Source: CAVSRC01 sp963798195 (lineage in GTDB: Bacteria; Pseudomonadota; Alphaproteobacteria; Rhizobiales; Kaistiaceae). From it: 64,000 nt of DNA. Location of the stretch: contig CAWCSF010000010.1 of the NCBI GenBank assembly GCA_963798195.1, positions 868,001 through 932,000 of the forward strand, written 5' to 3'. The notes below the pieces were generated by a model. That model was not told the DNA's origin and ran no database searches. It saw only the letters and a program-made list of their open reading frames with translations. Below are positions 9,324-18,041 of the stretch, in pieces (position 1 is the stretch's first letter; every line of letters starts with the position of its first letter). The position numbers and the translations under genes were made by a program.

Positions 9324-10268
9324 CTAGCCGCCGCCTTTCGACACCAGGTTCTTGATGCCGGCGCTGCTCGGTGCGTCCGGCCGGGCGATTGCCCAGTTCT
9401 GGCTCAGCATCTTCTCGATGATCAGCTTCTTCGTGTCGTCGCCATTCTCCATCGTCTGGGCGATGAGATAGGCCATCAGGACGCCGTGGTTATAGATTTG
9501 GCGGTTGTAGAAGTAGGTCAGTTGGACGATGGAGCTGCGGTAAACCCAAAGGAACAGGGCCGAGATGACTTCGATGATCGCGCCGCCGGCGATTGAGACG
9601 AAGGCAAGGTCGGTCTTCGCTTCCGGTATGCCGAATTGCTGGAACGGGAAGACCTGATAGGCGATGCCGGAGACGATGAGGAAGAATCCTATCCACATCG
9701 CGATGACACTGTAGCGGAAGCTGCGCTGCGTCTGGGTCAGACCGATCTCGTAGTACGACTCCAACTGTACCCGGCTGTAGCCCATGAGCGGCACGAGACC
9801 GGACTTGCCGTTCTCGCCGAGTTCCTGCTGGAGGTATTTCTCCGCTTCGCGCTGCGCTGTGCTGGCGCGGCCGACCGCGTCGCTCACCTCGGAGTCGGCC
9901 TCCTCGGCGTAGAGGCCGACTATGCGCGTGACGATCAGGGCAGTGCCGACCGGGGCGTAGATCGGTAGCGTCGCCAGAAAGATCAGCGCCACGAAAGCCG
10001 GAATAGCCTGCCATCCGAAAACAAACCCCCAGTTCCAGACAGCGGGGATGAGGCCGAACCAGCAGTACCAGACGACTGCAAACGATGCGACGAACACGAT
10101 CAGCGAGAGGACGAGTGCTATGCCGCGAAAGTTCTTTCGGTGGCGGAGCAGGTCGAGCACCGCATCCGCGGTTTGACTCATGGTGGAGGACGACTTCGCA
10201 GCCGCAGCCTCTGTTTTCGGAACCTCGGTCGGTGCAAGCGCACCTGCTGATGGGTTCGGTGTCGGCAT
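9324..10268 (-). CDS. Four-helix membrane protein, resembles TRADD-N-associated membrane domain
   Basis: Membrane protein of unknown function, 314 residues. A Pro/Ala/Ser-rich cytoplasmic N-terminus is followed by a first pair of hydrophobic segments (about 50-75 and 80-112), a helical linker with QREAEKYLQQELG, and a second pair (about 185-210 and 222-245). The stretch YYEIGLTQTQRSFRYSVIAM before the second pair, and the Y-x-x-S pattern after it, resemble the two-helix domain described next to TRADD-N modules in cyanobacterial conflict systems; that assignment is my inference. The start has a strong GGGAGG site. It lies opposite to the era and recO genes and looks like an accessory insertion. 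Confidence 0.6.
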   Translation of the reverse strand: MPTPNPSAGALAPTEVPKTEAAAAKSSSTMSQTADAVLDLLRHRKNFRGIALVLSLIVFVASFAVVWYCWFGLIPAVWNWGFVFGWQAIPAFVALIFLATLPIYAPVGTALIVTRIVGLYAEEADSEVSDAVGRASTAQREAEKYLQQELGENGKSGLVPLMGYSRVQLESYYEIGLTQTQRSFRYSVIAMWIGFFLIVSGIAYQVFPFQQFGIPEAKTDLAFVSIAGGAIIEVISALFLWVYRSSIVQLTYFYNRQIYNHGVLMAYLIAQTMENGDDTKKLIIEKMLSQNWAIARPDAPSSAGIKNLVSKGGG

Positions 10269-10523
10269 GGTCGCCTCCCATAAATCGCGCCGCAGGCGAT
10301 TTCCCGATGAGCGGACTGTCCCACAGCGAGCCAGATTCGGAAAGCGATGAGCCTTTCGGGTCGCTCAGGGCCGGACGACATTTTTGAACTGAGGTGAAAA
10401 CTCCCTTAGAGCCGCAAGCTGAACCGCCGCATTTGCGCCACGAAATCGCCCACTCACCTCCGGGAACCATTGCCACTCGGAGCACTTGGTGGACTGCGAG
10501 GGGGATCGCGAAGGAGATTTTTC

Positions 10524-10940
10524 ATGCGCAGGTTCATTCTGGCGGCCGCTCCGGCCGCTCTTCTGGCGATTTCGCCCGTAGTGGCCGAGGCTGCTGGTAC
10601 AGCGGCCGGTGCTGCCGGTGGTGCAGTTACCGGGGCCGTGGTCGGCGGCCCGGTCGGCGCGGTCGTTGGTGGCGTCATTGGCGCCATTCTCGGCACTGCA
10701 ATCGATCCGCCCCCGGCTAAGGTCGTGACATACGTCCAGACGGTCGAGCCGCCGCCGCCGGTGGTGTTGCAGGGCGATCTTGTAGTCGGCGCGACGCTGC
10801 CTCCGAGCGTCGAGCTCTACACCGTGCCGCCGGACGTCTACGTCCCGGCCGACGGTCACGTTTATGCCTACGCCATCGTCAACGGCCAGCGCGTCGTGGT
10901 CGACACGCAGACCCGCGCGGTTGTTGCGATCGCTGGCTGA
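10524..10940 (+). CDS. DUF1236 domain-containing exported protein
   Basis: Small exported protein of the DUF1236 family common in Hyphomicrobiales; function unknown. The 138-residue protein has a signal peptide (about residues 1-24, ending ISPVVAEA-A) and a Gly/Ala/Val-rich stretch with glycine-zipper spacing (about 25-60). It ends with the DUF1236 region: GDLVVGATLPPSVELYTVP, then YAIVNGQRVVVDTQTRAVV. The open frame starts earlier at 10470, but the ATG at 10524 follows AAGGAG and begins the signal peptide. A perfect hairpin follows the gene. Confidence 0.85.
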   Translation: MRRFILAAAPAALLAISPVVAEAAGTAAGAAGGAVTGAVVGGPVGAVVGGVIGAILGTAIDPPPAKVVTYVQTVEPPPPVVLQGDLVVGATLPPSVELYTVPPDVYVPADGHVYAYAIVNGQRVVVDTQTRAVVAIAG

Positions 10941-10958
10941 CCCACCCCAGCCGGCGAT

Positions 10959-10994
10959 GACAAGACCACTGGTCCTCCCGCCAGTGGTCTTGTC
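10959..10994. terminator. Perfect 14-bp hairpin after the DUF1236 gene
   Basis: Bases 10959-10972 (gacaagaccactgg) are exactly complementary to 10981-10994, with an eight-base loop. There is no run of T after the stem. Its place 18 bases past the DUF1236 stop and 26 bases before recO suggests it ends the DUF1236 transcript and insulates recO. Confidence 0.65.
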
Positions 10995-11020
10995 AGGCTG
11001 GGCGGAGTAAAAGTCCGGCC

Positions 11021-11764
11021 ATGCAATGGTCGGACGAAGGCATCATCATCGGCACCCGCCGGCATGGCGAGACCAGCCTGATCATCGAACTGATGACGCC
11101 GGCCCATGGGCGCCATCTGGGCCTCGTGCGGGGTGGAAGATCCCGCCGCCAACAGCCGATCTTGCAGCCGGGCAACTCGGTCAACGCGGTCTGGCGGGCA
11201 CGGCTCGATGAGCACCTCGGCACCTTTGCCGTGGAGCCGACGACCCAGCGCGCCGCGCGGCTTATCGAGGGCGCCGCCGGGCTCTATGGCATCCAGGCGC
11301 TGGCCGGTTTGCTGCGGCTGCTGCCCGAACGCGACCCGCACCCGCGCCTCTACGAAGGCCTTGCCTCTGTCCTCGACTGGTTCGACGAGCCGGCGGTCGC
11401 CGGGGCCTTGCTGGTCCGCTTCGAGCTGAAACTCCTCGACGATCTCGGGTTCGGCCTCGACCTGGAAAGCTGCGCCGCCACCGGTACGAACGACGACCTG
11501 GCGTACGTGTCGCCGAAATCGGGACGGGCGGTCAGCCGCTCCGCCGGCGATCCCTATCGTGCCCGCATGATGCGGCTGCCGTCCTTTCTTCTGGATCCTG
11601 CCTCGTCGTCCCCGGTCGCACACACGGATATTGCCGATGCATTTCGTCTGACCGGCTATTTTCTGGCCCGCCATGTGTTCGAACCGCGCGGCCTCGCGCC
11701 GCTCGAGGCCCGTGAGCGCTTCATTGCGCTGATGGAACGCAGCGGTGAAAAGCTTGTGTCGTAA
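11021..11764 (+). CDS. recO: DNA repair protein RecO
   Basis: Recombination mediator of the RecFOR pathway that helps load RecA on gapped single-stranded DNA. The 247-residue protein opens MQWSDEGIIIGTRRHGETSLI, the OB-fold N-terminal domain typical of RecO. The helical C-terminal domain contains RFELKLLDDLGFGLDLESCA. The alphaproteobacterial proteins likewise lack a full zinc-finger cysteine set. It is followed after 24 bases by parC in the same direction, a conserved pair. Confidence 0.94.
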   Translation: MQWSDEGIIIGTRRHGETSLIIELMTPAHGRHLGLVRGGRSRRQQPILQPGNSVNAVWRARLDEHLGTFAVEPTTQRAARLIEGAAGLYGIQALAGLLRLLPERDPHPRLYEGLASVLDWFDEPAVAGALLVRFELKLLDDLGFGLDLESCAATGTNDDLAYVSPKSGRAVSRSAGDPYRARMMRLPSFLLDPASSSPVAHTDIADAFRLTGYFLARHVFEPRGLAPLEARERFIALMERSGEKLVS

Positions 11765-11788
11765 GGGTTTGCGGGCTACTTCGAGCCT

Positions 11789-14047
11789 ATGGCCAAACAC
11801 CTGATTCCGCCCGGCGGCGGCGACATCGAGCCCGTCAACCTGCGCGCGGAGCTGGAAGCGCGCTACCTCGCCTACGCGCTTTCCACGATTACGAACCGGG
11901 CGCTGCCCGATCTCCGCGACGGGCTGAAGCCGGTCCACCGCCGCATCCTCTATGGGATGCGCCAGCTCCGCCTCGATCCCGGCGGCGGCTTCAAGAAATC
12001 CGCCAAGATCGTCGGCGATGTGATGGGTGGCTTCCACCCCCATGGCGACCAGGCGATCTACGACGCGCTGGTGCGTCTCGCCCAGAGCTTCGCCGTGCGC
12101 TACCCGCTGATCGACGGGCAGGGCAACTTCGGCAACATCGACGGCGATAACGCCGCGGCCATGCGCTACACCGAGGCGCGCATGACCGAGGTGGCGCGGT
12201 TGCTTCTCGACGGCATCGACGAGGATGCGGTCGATTTCCGCCCGACCTATGACGGCTCCGATACCGAGCCGGTGGTCTTGCCCGGCGCTTTCCCGAACCT
12301 GCTCGCCAATGGCGCTTCGGGCATCGCCGTCGGCATGGCGACCAACATTCCGCCCCACAACGTGGCCGAGCTTTGCGACGCAGCGCTGCATCTGATCAAG
12401 ACGCCGAAGGCACGCGTCGAAACGCTGGTCGAGATGGTCAAGGGACCGGACTTCCCGACCGGCGGTATCATCGTCGAGCCCCACGCCAACATGGTTGAAG
12501 CGTATCGTACCGGCCGCGGCTCGTTCCGCGTCCGCGCGCGCTGGGAGGTCGAGGACCAGAAGCGCGGCACCTACGTTGTCGTCGTCACCGAGATTCCCTA
12601 CCAGATCCAGAAGGCGCGGCTGATCGAGAAGATCGCGGAACTGATGGAGGCGAAGAGGCTGCCGCTGGTCGCCGACATCCGCGACGAGTCGGCCGAGGAC
12701 ATCCGCGTCGTCATAGAGCCGAAGAGCCGGGCGGTGGACGCGGCGCTGATGATGGAGTCGCTCTTCCGCCTGACCGATCTCGAGTCGCGCATCCCACTCA
12801 ATCTCAACGTCCTGTCGCGCGGCGTCGTGCCAAAGGTCATGGGCCTGAGCGACGTATTGAACGAGTGGCTGGCGCACCGCCGTGACGTGCTGCTGCGCCG
12901 CTCGAACTACCGGCTGGAGCAGATACGCCATCGCCTCGAGGTGCTCGAAGGCTACCTCGTCGCGTACCTGAACCTCGACAAGGTGATCAAGATCATCCGC
13001 ACGGAGGACGAGCCAAAGCCGGTGCTGATGAAGACCTTCAAGCTGACCGACGTGCAGGCGGAGGCGATTCTCAACATGCGGCTTCGCTCGCTGCGCAAGC
13101 TTGAGGAAATGGAAATCAGGGGCGAGCACAGCGAACTGTCCAAGGAGCAGAAATCGCTGCGCGCGCTGGTGAAGTCGGAAGACCAGCAGTGGGCGACGAT
13201 CGCTGACCAGATCCGCGAGATACGCAAGACCTTTGGGCCTGCAACGCCACTCGGCAAACGTCGCACAACGTTCGGAGACGCGCCTGAGCACGGCGTCGAG
13301 GACATCCAGACGGCGATGATCGAGCGCGAGCCGATCACCGTGATCGTGTCGGAAAAAGGCTGGATAAGGGCCATGAAGGGCCACGAGGTCGACACCGCTG
13401 CGCTCGCCTTCAAGACGGACGACAGCCTGCGCGCGGCTATCCACGCCGAGACCACCGACAAGATCATCGTCGCCTCGACCGGCGGACGTTTCTACACGCT
13501 GGCGGCGGACAAACTGCCCGGCGGGCGCGGCCACGGCGAACCGATCAAGCTGATGGTCGACATGGACGCGGCCGATGATGTGGTTTCGGTGTTCGTCCAC
13601 AATCCGGAGCGGAAACTGCTTGTCATCTCGACCGAGGGCAGGGGTTTCCTCGTGCCCGAGGCGGAGGTGCTGGCCAACACCCGCAAGGGCAAGCAGGCGA
13701 TGACCGTGTCGGCGCCGGAGGAGATGCGCGTCTGCGTATCGGCGGCGGGCGACACGGTTGCGGTGCTCGGCGAGAACCGCAAGCTCCTTCTCTTTCCCCT
13801 TGAGCAGGTGCCCGAGATGACCCGCGGCAAGGGCGTGCGTCTTCAGAAATACAAGGATGGCGGCGTGGCGGATGCCCGCGTGTTCGCCAAGGCGGAGGGA
13901 CTATCCTGGCAGGATTCGTCCGGCCGCACGTTCAACCGCCCGATCAAGGAGTTGAAGGAGTGGGTCGGTGAGCGGGCGCAGGCCGGGCGCATCCGCCCCG
14001 ACGGCTTCCCGCGCTCCAACCGGTTCGGAACGCCTGGCGTCGTCTAG
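11789..14047 (+). CDS. parC: DNA topoisomerase IV subunit A
   Basis: Breakage-reunion subunit of topoisomerase IV, which decatenates daughter chromosomes. The 752-residue protein begins MAKHLIPPGGGDIEPVNL. YALSTITNRALPDLRDGLKP near residue 29 and RRILYGM mark the winged-helix region. The catalytic tyrosine is Tyr127 in AMRYTEARM. The quinolone-determining segment reads GGFHPHGDQAIYDALV, with Gln88 where Escherichia coli ParC has Ser80. The C-terminal beta-propeller repeats start about residue 500. It ends four bases inside the convergent small membrane protein gene. Confidence 0.96.
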   Translation: MAKHLIPPGGGDIEPVNLRAELEARYLAYALSTITNRALPDLRDGLKPVHRRILYGMRQLRLDPGGGFKKSAKIVGDVMGGFHPHGDQAIYDALVRLAQSFAVRYPLIDGQGNFGNIDGDNAAAMRYTEARMTEVARLLLDGIDEDAVDFRPTYDGSDTEPVVLPGAFPNLLANGASGIAVGMATNIPPHNVAELCDAALHLIKTPKARVETLVEMVKGPDFPTGGIIVEPHANMVEAYRTGRGSFRVRARWEVEDQKRGTYVVVVTEIPYQIQKARLIEKIAELMEAKRLPLVADIRDESAEDIRVVIEPKSRAVDAALMMESLFRLTDLESRIPLNLNVLSRGVVPKVMGLSDVLNEWLAHRRDVLLRRSNYRLEQIRHRLEVLEGYLVAYLNLDKVIKIIRTEDEPKPVLMKTFKLTDVQAEAILNMRLRSLRKLEEMEIRGEHSELSKEQKSLRALVKSEDQQWATIADQIREIRKTFGPATPLGKRRTTFGDAPEHGVEDIQTAMIEREPITVIVSEKGWIRAMKGHEVDTAALAFKTDDSLRAAIHAETTDKIIVASTGGRFYTLAADKLPGGRGHGEPIKLMVDMDAADDVVSVFVHNPERKLLVISTEGRGFLVPEAEVLANTRKGKQAMTVSAPEEMRVCVSAAGDTVAVLGENRKLLLFPLEQVPEMTRGKGVRLQKYKDGGVADARVFAKAEGLSWQDSSGRTFNRPIKELKEWVGERAQAGRIRPDGFPRSNRFGTPGVV

Positions 14048-14313
14048 CGGCGGCGGAAGCTCGGCTGAACCCGAAGGGTGAGCGGCTGAAGGTCGGCATG
14101 CGTCCAATGGCGGGCGCGCAATTGCGGAGCCATCTCCCAGGCGATCGGTGCCGCCATTACCAGGCTGACCACAACAACGACGGGAATCCAGATGGCTGCG
14201 GCGCCTCCGGATGCGGTCAGCACTACGATCAGGCCGGCGCCGAACAGCACTGCGTTGGCGAGCATGTAAACCAGCATCGCGATCGCTGCGCGGGTCTTCG
14301 TCTGCGGCGTCAT
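14044..14313 (-). CDS. Small two-helix membrane protein
   Basis: 89-residue protein with two hydrophobic segments (about residues 9-33 and 38-60), the first starting with MLVYMLANAVLFGAGLIVVL, and a basic tail (LQPLTLRVQPSFRRR). It has no family I can name. It ends convergent with parC, overlapping it by four bases. The start ATG at 14313 is the only reasonable one. Function unknown. Confidence 0.65.
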   Translation of the reverse strand: MTPQTKTRAAIAMLVYMLANAVLFGAGLIVVLTASGGAAAIWIPVVVVVSLVMAAPIAWEMAPQLRARHWTHADLQPLTLRVQPSFRRR

Positions 14314-14611
14314 GACTGGCTCCTTGTTTCATCGCCCTTCGGACAATGAACGTGCCAGGGCCGCCGGAGTTCCAGTTCCGGGGCGCTCGGCAGGTGGAAC
14401 GGGCCGCGGGAGCCAGCACAATGTGGCGTGCAACGTCTCGTCGAGACATTCCCGCATGAGCAAATTTGAGCCCGTGCAGTGCGGAAAATCGCGGCACCCG
14501 GCGCGGTTCCCCGACGTTTTGACTCAAATTATAGCAGGCGGCGAAACCAGCTTTTTTGCCTATTTGTGGTTCCGCGTTGCAACATCCGCTTCAATGTAAT
14601 TTTTAGCCAAA

Positions 14612-14629
14612 TGTACATGGATTTGTACA
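14612..14629. promoter_or_regulatory. Paired TGTACA palindromes in a divergent promoter region
   Basis: Two copies of the palindrome TGTACA are separated by six bases (TGTACA-tggatt-TGTACA). They lie 65 bases before the secreted zincin gene in the 381-base gap between it and the divergent small membrane protein gene. The surroundings (14520-14625) are clearly AT-richer than the flanks. The arrangement looks like a dimeric operator; no regulator is identifiable. The rest of the gap shows nothing else I can name. Confidence 0.4.
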
Positions 14630-14694
14630 GCGGTTGGTCCGGGCGGTCCCACGGACAAGCCGAAGGGGTCGGGGCCTGACGGAAAGATAGCCTG

Positions 14695-15126
14695 ATGATT
14701 GCGATCGCACTTGCCCGCCGCGTTCGGCGGAACGGGTTCGCTTTGCTTGCCGCCGCGTTGATGGTGGCTGGACTGACCGCGCTCCACCCTGATCCTGCAA
14801 TGGCGATGAAATCCCGCTTCAGCAAGGCGGAACTCTGCCAGGTGCTTTACCCATGCGAGCCGCCGGCACGTTACCAGAGCGGGCCATACCTGGAGAAACC
14901 GCGCATCGTTTCAGTGTCGATGCAGCAAGTGCAGGCAATCTGCGCCGGCCACTCCGACATGGCAGCGGGATCCGGCTTCCCGTTCACCGTGATGGGCTGC
15001 GCCCAACTGACCGGCACGGAATGCGTCGTGCATGTATCCGACAGCCTGAAGAAGGTCAGCGGCGATCTCTACAAGCTGGTGCTGGCCCACGAGCTTGGCC
15101 ACTGCCGCGGCTGGCGTCACAACTAG
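14695..15126 (+). CDS. Small secreted putative zinc protease (HExxHxxGxxH)
   Basis: 143-residue exported protein. A signal peptide spans about residues 1-37 (basic start, then LLAAALMVAGLTAL, ending DPAMA). The mature part has four to five cysteines that could form disulfides, and the protein ends with HELGHCRGWRHN. That end fits the extended zinc-binding motif HExxHxxGxxH of metzincin-type zincins, with Glu as catalytic base and three His ligands. The whole domain is only about 105 residues, far shorter than known metzincins. Substrate and family are unknown. It is monocistronic. Confidence 0.6.
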   Translation: MIAIALARRVRRNGFALLAAALMVAGLTALHPDPAMAMKSRFSKAELCQVLYPCEPPARYQSGPYLEKPRIVSVSMQQVQAICAGHSDMAAGSGFPFTVMGCAQLTGTECVVHVSDSLKKVSGDLYKLVLAHELGHCRGWRHN

Positions 15127-15189
15127 CGCCGGCAGGCATCAGAAATCGCGCGGGTCAGGCCGCGCGATTTTCGTTTGAGGCCTGACGGA

Positions 15190-15759
15190 CTACGCCGCCA
15201 TGTGCGGCCGAAGCAACTCGGCCCATTCCTCCACCGACTGGCCGCTCGACATCGACGGCTCCACCAGCCCATCGATCGCAAATGTGGGCGACGAGTGGAC
15301 GCCGTTCTGCCGGTAATAGCGGGCGTGCCAGCGCATGGCGCGGTCGACTGCCTTCAGCCGGAAGGCGGCGTCGAGATTGACCCCGGCAAGATCCGAAATG
15401 TCTTTCACCAGGTCGGCGGGCGTCCGGTCCATGTTCGGCCCGTGGGAATGGTCCTCGAACTCGAAGTCCTCGCGCCGGGCATAGATGCCGGCCATGGCCT
15501 TCATCGCCGCTTCCTTGCCGCCGGCGACGCTGGCCGCGAGAATCGCGCGGGTGACGATGCCGGAGAAGAGGTGCCAGGGCTGGGAAAGGAAGCGCACCTT
15601 GATGGTCAGCTTGTCCTCGCCGACGGCGTCGAGCAGCGGCTGGAATTTCTCGAAGGCCCGCTTGGAGAAGGGGCAGGTAGGCTCGAGGAATACTTCCAGT
15701 TCGGTCTTGCCGTGGCCGAGTTCGATCGGCGCGACCTTGGCGTCGTTGGATGCAGGCAT
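15190..15759 (-). CDS. DsbA/thioredoxin-fold protein, CxxS type
   Basis: 189-residue thioredoxin-fold protein without a signal peptide, so probably cytoplasmic. The active-site position reads EPTCPFSKRAFE: a CPFS motif where DsbA has CPHC, so it cannot form the usual intramolecular disulfide and may act with glutathione or as an isomerase. The cis-Pro region is HSSPTFAIDGLV, and the end is a helix VEEWAELLRPH. It resembles DsbA-family or 2-hydroxychromene-isomerase-like oxidoreductases. Function is not established. It is convergent to the zincin gene. Confidence 0.7.
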   Translation of the reverse strand: MPASNDAKVAPIELGHGKTELEVFLEPTCPFSKRAFEKFQPLLDAVGEDKLTIKVRFLSQPWHLFSGIVTRAILAASVAGGKEAAMKAMAGIYARREDFEFEDHSHGPNMDRTPADLVKDISDLAGVNLDAAFRLKAVDRAMRWHARYYRQNGVHSSPTFAIDGLVEPSMSSGQSVEEWAELLRPHMAA

Positions 15760-15922
15760 GGTTGTGCTTCCGGGATGGCGTTTATCGGGGCCCCCAGCTT
15801 AGGCCGCCGGCCGTTGCCGCGTCCACCAATCGGTAACCGCCTTCGATTTCCAGAGAGGTGCGGTCGAAAAAGAAGCCTATGCTTCGCGGCCGGCAAGAGG
15901 CAGCCCGGCGAGGGAGGCAACC

Positions 15923-16639
15923 ATGTGCGATGCATGCGGGACGGGCGTGATCGGCCGGCGCGATGTTCTGAAATTCGGAGCGGCCGCCGGGCTTATCGCG
16001 ATGGGGTTCGGGAGTGGCGCCGGGCCGGCGCGCGCTGCCGAGGGTCCGCTCTCACCGGACGAAGCTCTGGCGAAGCTGAAGGAAGGCAACGCCAAGTATG
16101 TCGCGCATCCTGAACTCTGCACCCTCGATATTGCCGCGCAGCGGGCGTCGGTGGCGGGCGGACAGGCACCTTGGGCGACAGTCATCGCCTGCGCCGACAG
16201 CCGCGTCCCGCCCGAGCTGATCTTCGGCGGCCGGGGCGTCGGCGAATTGTTCGTCGCGCGCAACGCCGGCAACCTGGTGGACACGGCGACCCTCGGCACG
16301 GTCGAATATGGCGCCGCCGTCCTCGGCTCGCCGCTGATCGTCGTGCTGGCGCACACATCGTGCGGCGCGGTCAAGGCGGCCTGCGACGTCGTCACCAGCA
16401 ACGCAACCTATCCCGGCGCGATCGGCCCCATGATCGAGCCCATCATTCCGGCCGCCCTGGCGGTGCGTGACGCGCCGGGCGACTTCACCAACAACGCGGC
16501 CAAGGAAAGCGCCATGCGCACGGCGGCGCGCCTGACCGGCACCGACCCGCTGCTGGCCGGCCGCGTCGGCGAGGGCAAGCTCAAGGTCGTGCCGGCGATG
16601 TACGACCTGGAGACGGGCGAGGTGCGCTGGCTGGCCTAG
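15923..16639 (+). CDS. Tat-exported beta-carbonic anhydrase
   Basis: Zinc enzyme for carbon dioxide/bicarbonate interconversion. The N-terminus MCDACGTGVIGRRDVLKFGA is a twin-arginine signal, with hydrophobic core about residues 16-30 and a cleavage site near ARA-AE (about 37-39), so the enzyme should work in the periplasm. Zinc ligands are Cys90 (IACADSR), His144 and Cys147 (AHTSCGAV); the Asp92-Arg94 dyad is present. The 238-residue protein ends YDLETGEVRWLA, a normal family end. A GGGAGG site precedes the ATG. Confidence 0.9.
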   Translation: MCDACGTGVIGRRDVLKFGAAAGLIAMGFGSGAGPARAAEGPLSPDEALAKLKEGNAKYVAHPELCTLDIAAQRASVAGGQAPWATVIACADSRVPPELIFGGRGVGELFVARNAGNLVDTATLGTVEYGAAVLGSPLIVVLAHTSCGAVKAACDVVTSNATYPGAIGPMIEPIIPAALAVRDAPGDFTNNAAKESAMRTAARLTGTDPLLAGRVGEGKLKVVPAMYDLETGEVRWLA

Positions 16640-17038
16640 CGCAGGCCGGCCATCTCGACCGGATCGTCCATAGCCTCCGCATGTCGGCGCGTCGGCCGCC
16701 TCGGCGATCCCCTCGAGGTAATCGTGGAATTCCTCGCTGGAGACGCCGGCGGTAAAGAGGCAACAGACGGCGTGCGCGATGGCGCGCCGCTTCATCTCGC
16801 CGGCGCGGTCGGTGGCGCAGTCCGCCTCCGGCCCGCGGCAGGTGCGGTTGCGCCGGCAGGCGGCGAGGGGACAATCCGTCCACATGCCGAGCACGTTGAC
16901 GACGGCGAGCAGGCGGAAGAAATCGGCGGCGCCCGGCCCGATCTTTTCGAGCGCGGCGGCGAGGTCCCCGTCACGCGCCCTGCCGCCGGCGTGGCCGGCG
17001 CCGGACGATCCCTGCCTTCGCGGTGTCATTGCGGGCAT
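16636..17038 (-). CDS. Cysteine-rich hypothetical protein, apparent frameshift
   Basis: From ATG 17038 (or 17029) the minus frame encodes a plausible small protein containing FFRLLAVVNVLGMWTDCP, then ACRRNRTCRG and FHDYLEGIAEAADAP. The same frame then runs on for about 190 residues antisense to the carbonic anhydrase gene, which is not credible. A one-base shift near 16690-16700 gives instead EAMDDPVEMAGLR and a stop at 16636-16638. I read this as one short cysteine-rich gene with a frameshift. Possible metal-binding cysteines are the only functional clue. No named family. Confidence 0.45.
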
Positions 17039-17604
17039 GCTCCCTCGTTGCCGCGAGCGCCATCGCGCTCCGGGCTGTGATCGTCGTTGCGGTTTCCCCG
17101 CCGCCAGGCAGCAGGGGATGGCGGGCGCTCGAAGAGTGCCTTGCCGGTAGTCCGAATGGTGGCGCTCTTCCGAGCGCCCGCCGCGGCGGCTTGCCGCGAG
17201 CTCTGCTCGCGCGTTTCCCGGCCGGCGCTTCGGCCCGCCGATGAAGCGGGCCTTAAGCCTCGTGAGGCAACCGGTCCTAGTGCCGATGGACCGAGCCGGG
17301 ATCGCCCCGATCGGCGGCGGAGGAAGCCGCCGGCCGAGCAGGGACGCCGCTCCGCTCCCCCCATGAAGTTCCTGTCGACACGGGACCCCGTGCATGGGAG
17401 CGGACGCGACCATTGTGCGGCCGGTTCGGAGGGGCGGGGATAGATTTATTTCGGATTTATTTTATCCCCGCGCGCCGGGGCGGGGTCAGAATGGGGCGGG
17501 CCCCGTCTCCGCTCCGTCCAATTTGAATGAAATTCCGGCTATGTTCTCAACGATGGGGGCGTAGGCATGGAGGGGTAACGACACCCCTGACGTCCGGTGG
17601 CCCC
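17039..17604. other. 566-base non-coding gap with an AT-rich stem-loop
   Basis: No credible gene. The one structure I see is at 17436-17469: ggggata and tatcccc arms enclosing two direct copies of GATTTATTT, an AT-rich island in very GC-rich DNA. It could be a terminator or protein site; there is no evidence for either. Confidence 0.4.
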
Positions 17605-17883
17605 ATGAGCACTGACAAAGAGATGCTGAACAAGTCGGTCGCGGTTCTCGTCGAGACCGCCGCGAACGCGGCGAAGATCGCCAAGGAGCAGCGGCAGATT
17701 GCCGACGCACAGAACGATACAGCGATCGAGCAGCACGAAACGGCGCGCGAGCTGGAAGTGCTGAGCGACGAACTCGCCAAAGGCGCCACCGCGGTCACGG
17801 ACAATCTGGCGGCCCTTGCGAAAAGCGACGCAGCGGACGCCGCGGTGGCCTCGACGCCGGAAGCAGTCCGCCGCCGCGCATAG
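17605..17883 (+). CDS. Small alpha-helical hypothetical protein
   Basis: 92-residue, Ala/Glu/Lys-rich protein beginning MSTDKEMLNKSVAVLVETAA. The composition and heptad-like spacing of Ala, Leu and Ile over residues 8-75 suggest one long helix or coiled coil. It has no cysteines, no signal and no named family. The frame is open from 17527, but the ATG at 17605 starts the helical part. It stands alone, 158 bases before the RidA gene. Confidence 0.5.
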   Translation: MSTDKEMLNKSVAVLVETAANAAKIAKEQRQIADAQNDTAIEQHETARELEVLSDELAKGATAVTDNLAALAKSDAADAAVASTPEAVRRRA

Positions 17884-18041
17884 GCGCCTGAGTTTCATCC
17901 CGTTCGGCCGGGCGCATCGCCCGATGCCGGCTTTGCTGTGACCCTCGCCGACGGTGTGGGCACGCTGCCGGCGCATTCGTCCTGTGTCCGGGAGCGCATC
18001 GGCGTGCTAGGCCGGGGCGCGGCGAACGCGGAGACGAGCGG

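Noticed and set aside
10868..13600. 910-codon minus frame opposite recO and parC
   Set aside because: Antisense shadow of GC-rich coding DNA; composition is His/Arg/Asp-rich and no family is recognisable, while recO and parC are certain.
16052..17413. 453-codon minus frame spanning the carbonic anhydrase gene
   Set aside because: Only the middle (about 16700-17038) looks like protein; the rest is antisense to the anhydrase or low-complexity GC-rich sequence.
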